Shown here: piece by piece, positions 17,712-19,583 of the stretch
Layout: each line of letters starts with the position of its first letter
Position numbering within the stretch: position 1 is the stretch's first letter
Source of the DNA: Psilocybe azurescens
Lineage: Eukaryota; Basidiomycota; Agaricomycetes; Agaricales; Agrocybaceae
Assembly (NCBI GenBank): GCA_023853785.1
Contig: JAJIRX010000001.1
Coordinates: 1-19,583 of the forward strand
Reading direction: 5' to 3'
Length of the DNA stretch: 19,583 nt
Position numbers and translations under genes: made by a program
The notes under the pieces: generated by a model
Databases searched by the model: none
Told to the model about the DNA's origin: nothing
Seen by the model: the letters and a program-made list of their open reading frames with translations, nothing else

Positions 17712-19248
17712 CTATCGAACTCTAATAGAAGATTGCGAAGGGCTCTGAATCGTGTTGTACGCGTTACCAAAATTGTCCAGGTCATATTTCGCCCCATTGC
17801 ATACCCCGTTCGCGGTTGAGTTTGAATCCGTTCGTGTTCTGTCGTCTTTGTGTGATGACTTCAACTCCGACTCTGATTTGTCTTTCACAGCGTCAGCAGT
17901 GGGCGCGTACCCACATTCCTCGAACAATTCCAAATTTCGAATAAAACCACGGGTCGGATTGAAAAGTGGCAGTGCTGTAGAACATGCATATTAATGTTAT
18001 TCTGAAACTCGGACATGAAGGCAGCACCCGTCACCTTGACTGATAGCGCTGAACGCCTCGGTGGCAGTGTAATGGGACGCGGACATCACTAAATCATCTC
18101 AGTACGTGTCTTCTCTTAATCAAAGATGGATCGTGAAAGCGTACAGTATGCACATACAGCCGTGCAGGCCCGGGATTCGATCATGGAATGGACTAGAACA
18201 AGTCCGCCGCTTTTGATAGCGTCGTCGATGTAGGTGCAGATGTCGGGAAGAGCAAGAAGCAGGGCGTCGGGAGACCGGCTGTCGATGTTGATGTGGTGGT
18301 GGTTGGCTAATGAGCCTGCGGTCGTAGATATTTCGGTGGGCGATATGGATAGGAGATGTGTCACGCCCAGGTCCATGAGCAGAGACCATGTTTTCTCGGG
18401 ATCAGATGGAAACTCGCTAGAACATGATGTTACATATACAGTCGAGAAACAATCGAAGTTTGTGGCATCAATGGTGCGAGTAAAGTGACATACCTGCTTA
18501 GCAGTAGTTTATCAGGAATGATGGAGACGGTGTCCTCTATATGGCTAAGGAACGCGGTGACATCCTGCTCATTCCGCCGCTTCCAAGACCGATAGACTGG
18601 ATTAGAAGGTGACGGATCAAAGCCACAATTTCTGAAAGTATCGAGCTGCTTAGCGAAGCCGTAATTTAGATGAACTTGTGGACGTTCTTTAATCCTAATG
18701 CTTAGCAAACAATCCAAGTCTCAAGAAGAGCAGGGGGTTACTTACTCTGTTTTACAAAGGTGATGGCTTCGGGAGCCATAAATCCTTCGGTCTTCATCAC
18801 TATATACATCACATTTAGCATAAAATTGGAATAGACATAAGCATGAAATGCTCACAAAAAGCAGCGACCACAGCCGGACTGCGCGAAATACCCATGACAC
18901 AGTGGACAAGAACCCTCCCGCCTTTCTCGACAGCGTCTTCTATAAATCGACATGCTTCTGGCAAATGAATTAGGAGATCTTCATATTCAGAATCCTCGAT
19001 TGAAATGTTCAAATGGTCTTGTGCATTATCTGTCGAAGGATATTCCGGACACACAGATAGGATATGAGTGATGGAGTATTTCTTTCTCTGCTCAACAGAG
19101 AGCGCGGCGGATAAGCTGCAATTAGGCAAAATTCGTCAGCATTCGTTGGACAGGTCTGAGACAACATTATAGTAGAGTAGACGTGCTTTCCAAGGTAGAG
19201 CTGGTCCTTCAGAATTTCAGACAGACTTGGGGGGCTGTTGCGTGGCAT
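17712..19248 (-). CDS. Protein with tandem dual-specificity phosphatase domains (second one inactive)
   Basis: Exons (minus): 19248-19187, 19115-18856, 18799-18746, 18694-18494, 18416-18145, 18088-18035, 17974-17712; with one correction at 18694-18695 they sum to 389 codons (388 residues). Domain 1 (about 15-190): LYLGNLSAALS, ITHILSVCPE, P-loop HCVMGISRS (His92, Cys93, Arg99) and VHLNYGFAKQLDTF, a complete Cys-based dual-specificity phosphatase. A linker SNPVYRSWKRRNEQDV follows. Domain 2 (about 195-330): DLGVTHLLSISPTE, then VLVHSMIESRACTAVCAYLM, where the P-loop reads HSMIESRA: Ser270 replaces Cys and the loop lacks the Gly, so it should not catalyse; then LPLFNPTRGFIRNLELFEEC. The C-terminus is polar and unconserved, and an extra intron near 17800 is possible. 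The first intron uses a GC donor. Substrate unknown; a pseudophosphatase module could bind or regulate. Confidence 0.85.
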
Positions 19249-19296
19249 GGGTGGGTGATGATCGTCGCAGTGTAGAAACAAGCATTTCGAATTTGT

Positions 19297-19305
19297 TTTA
19301 TAAAC
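19297..19305 (-). promoter_or_regulatory. TATA box of the DSP gene
   Basis: TTTATAAAA on the minus strand about 50 bases before the ATG at 19248. The short distance implies a short leader if this is used. Confidence 0.45.
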
Positions 19306-19583
19306 CCGAACACGATACCAAGTGAGCAATGGGTCCACAGGGCTCGTCGGGATCGGAACCAGACGATACGATCATCTTCTTCCGGCCCCACCAGGCTCCA
19401 CAAAAAGATTCACAGTAAGCCTGAGGCCTAGGGTTGGCAATCTGGTCAATGTTCTAATCGGAAGAAACTTAGACAAATGAGGTGAAATATCATTGGGTTA
19501 GTGATCAACGTGGTGAGCCTGAGTGTAGAAAGATAGTGTTGGCAAATGCTCCACTTGCCTGGTGCTATATCTTGATTATATCA
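19306..19583. other. Window edge, upstream of the DSP gene
   Basis: No gene supported; presumably upstream regulatory DNA of the DSP gene or the flank of a gene beyond the window. Confidence 0.35.

Noticed and set aside
1..19583. A multi-gene defence or biosynthetic system spanning the window
   Set aside because: One P450, a transporter, a phosphatase and housekeeping-type genes with mixed strands share no core biosynthetic enzyme or linked regulator; no evidence they act together.

Overview
This is a gene-dense piece of a filamentous fungal nuclear genome, most likely an Agaricomycete (basidiomycete). The reasons are many short introns (about 50-60 bases), pyrimidine-rich acceptors, micro-exons, and typical basidiomycete gene families (P450, GPR1/FUN34/YaaH, histidine acid phosphatase). 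There is no sign of a bacterial or phage layout: no operons, Shine-Dalgarno sites, CRISPR array, tRNA or rRNA were seen.

Layout. (1) 455-2486 (+): cytochrome P450 in eight exons, disrupted. (2) 3066-4000 (-): GPR1/FUN34/YaaH membrane transporter, five exons, tail to tail with the P450. (3) 4650-5023 (-): doubtful small Cys-rich gene. (4) 5071-7050 (-): membrane-anchored histidine acid phosphatase (phytase-like), seven exons including one of 9 bases. (5) 7051-8986: AT-rich accessory DNA with a 307-bp MITE. (6) 8987-9866 (+): coiled-coil protein of unknown function. (7) 10600-13132: repeat-rich AT-rich block with a GC-rich coding-like island on the minus strand, perhaps one transposon-like element. 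(8) 13212-13910: a diverged copy of the promoter and first codons of the phosphatase gene. (9) 14673-16041 (+): two-exon gene of a family whose motif order recalls alkyladenine DNA glycosylase. (10) 16137-17501 (-): peroxisomal coenzyme A diphosphatase (Nudix, PCD1-like) ending in SKL, eight exons. (11) 17712-19248 (-): protein with two tandem dual-specificity phosphatase domains, the second lacking the catalytic Cys.

How the models were made: exons were joined by hand from splice sites, reading phase and remembered family motifs; no search was run. Six multi-exon models close exactly to whole codons only if one-base indels are allowed, nearly all of them a missing base in or beside a short homopolymer (P450 4, transporter 3, phosphatase 2, glycosylase-like 3, Nudix 1, DSP 1). 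This looks more like uncorrected long-read sequence than six independent pseudogenes. The P450 is the exception: it also has an in-frame TGA and one exon junction that does not close.

The genes do not form an obvious pathway. I found no clear new multi-gene system. The most interesting signals are the duplicated phosphatase 5' region, the candidate TIR elements, the active plus inactive tandem phosphatase, and the glycosylase-like family.
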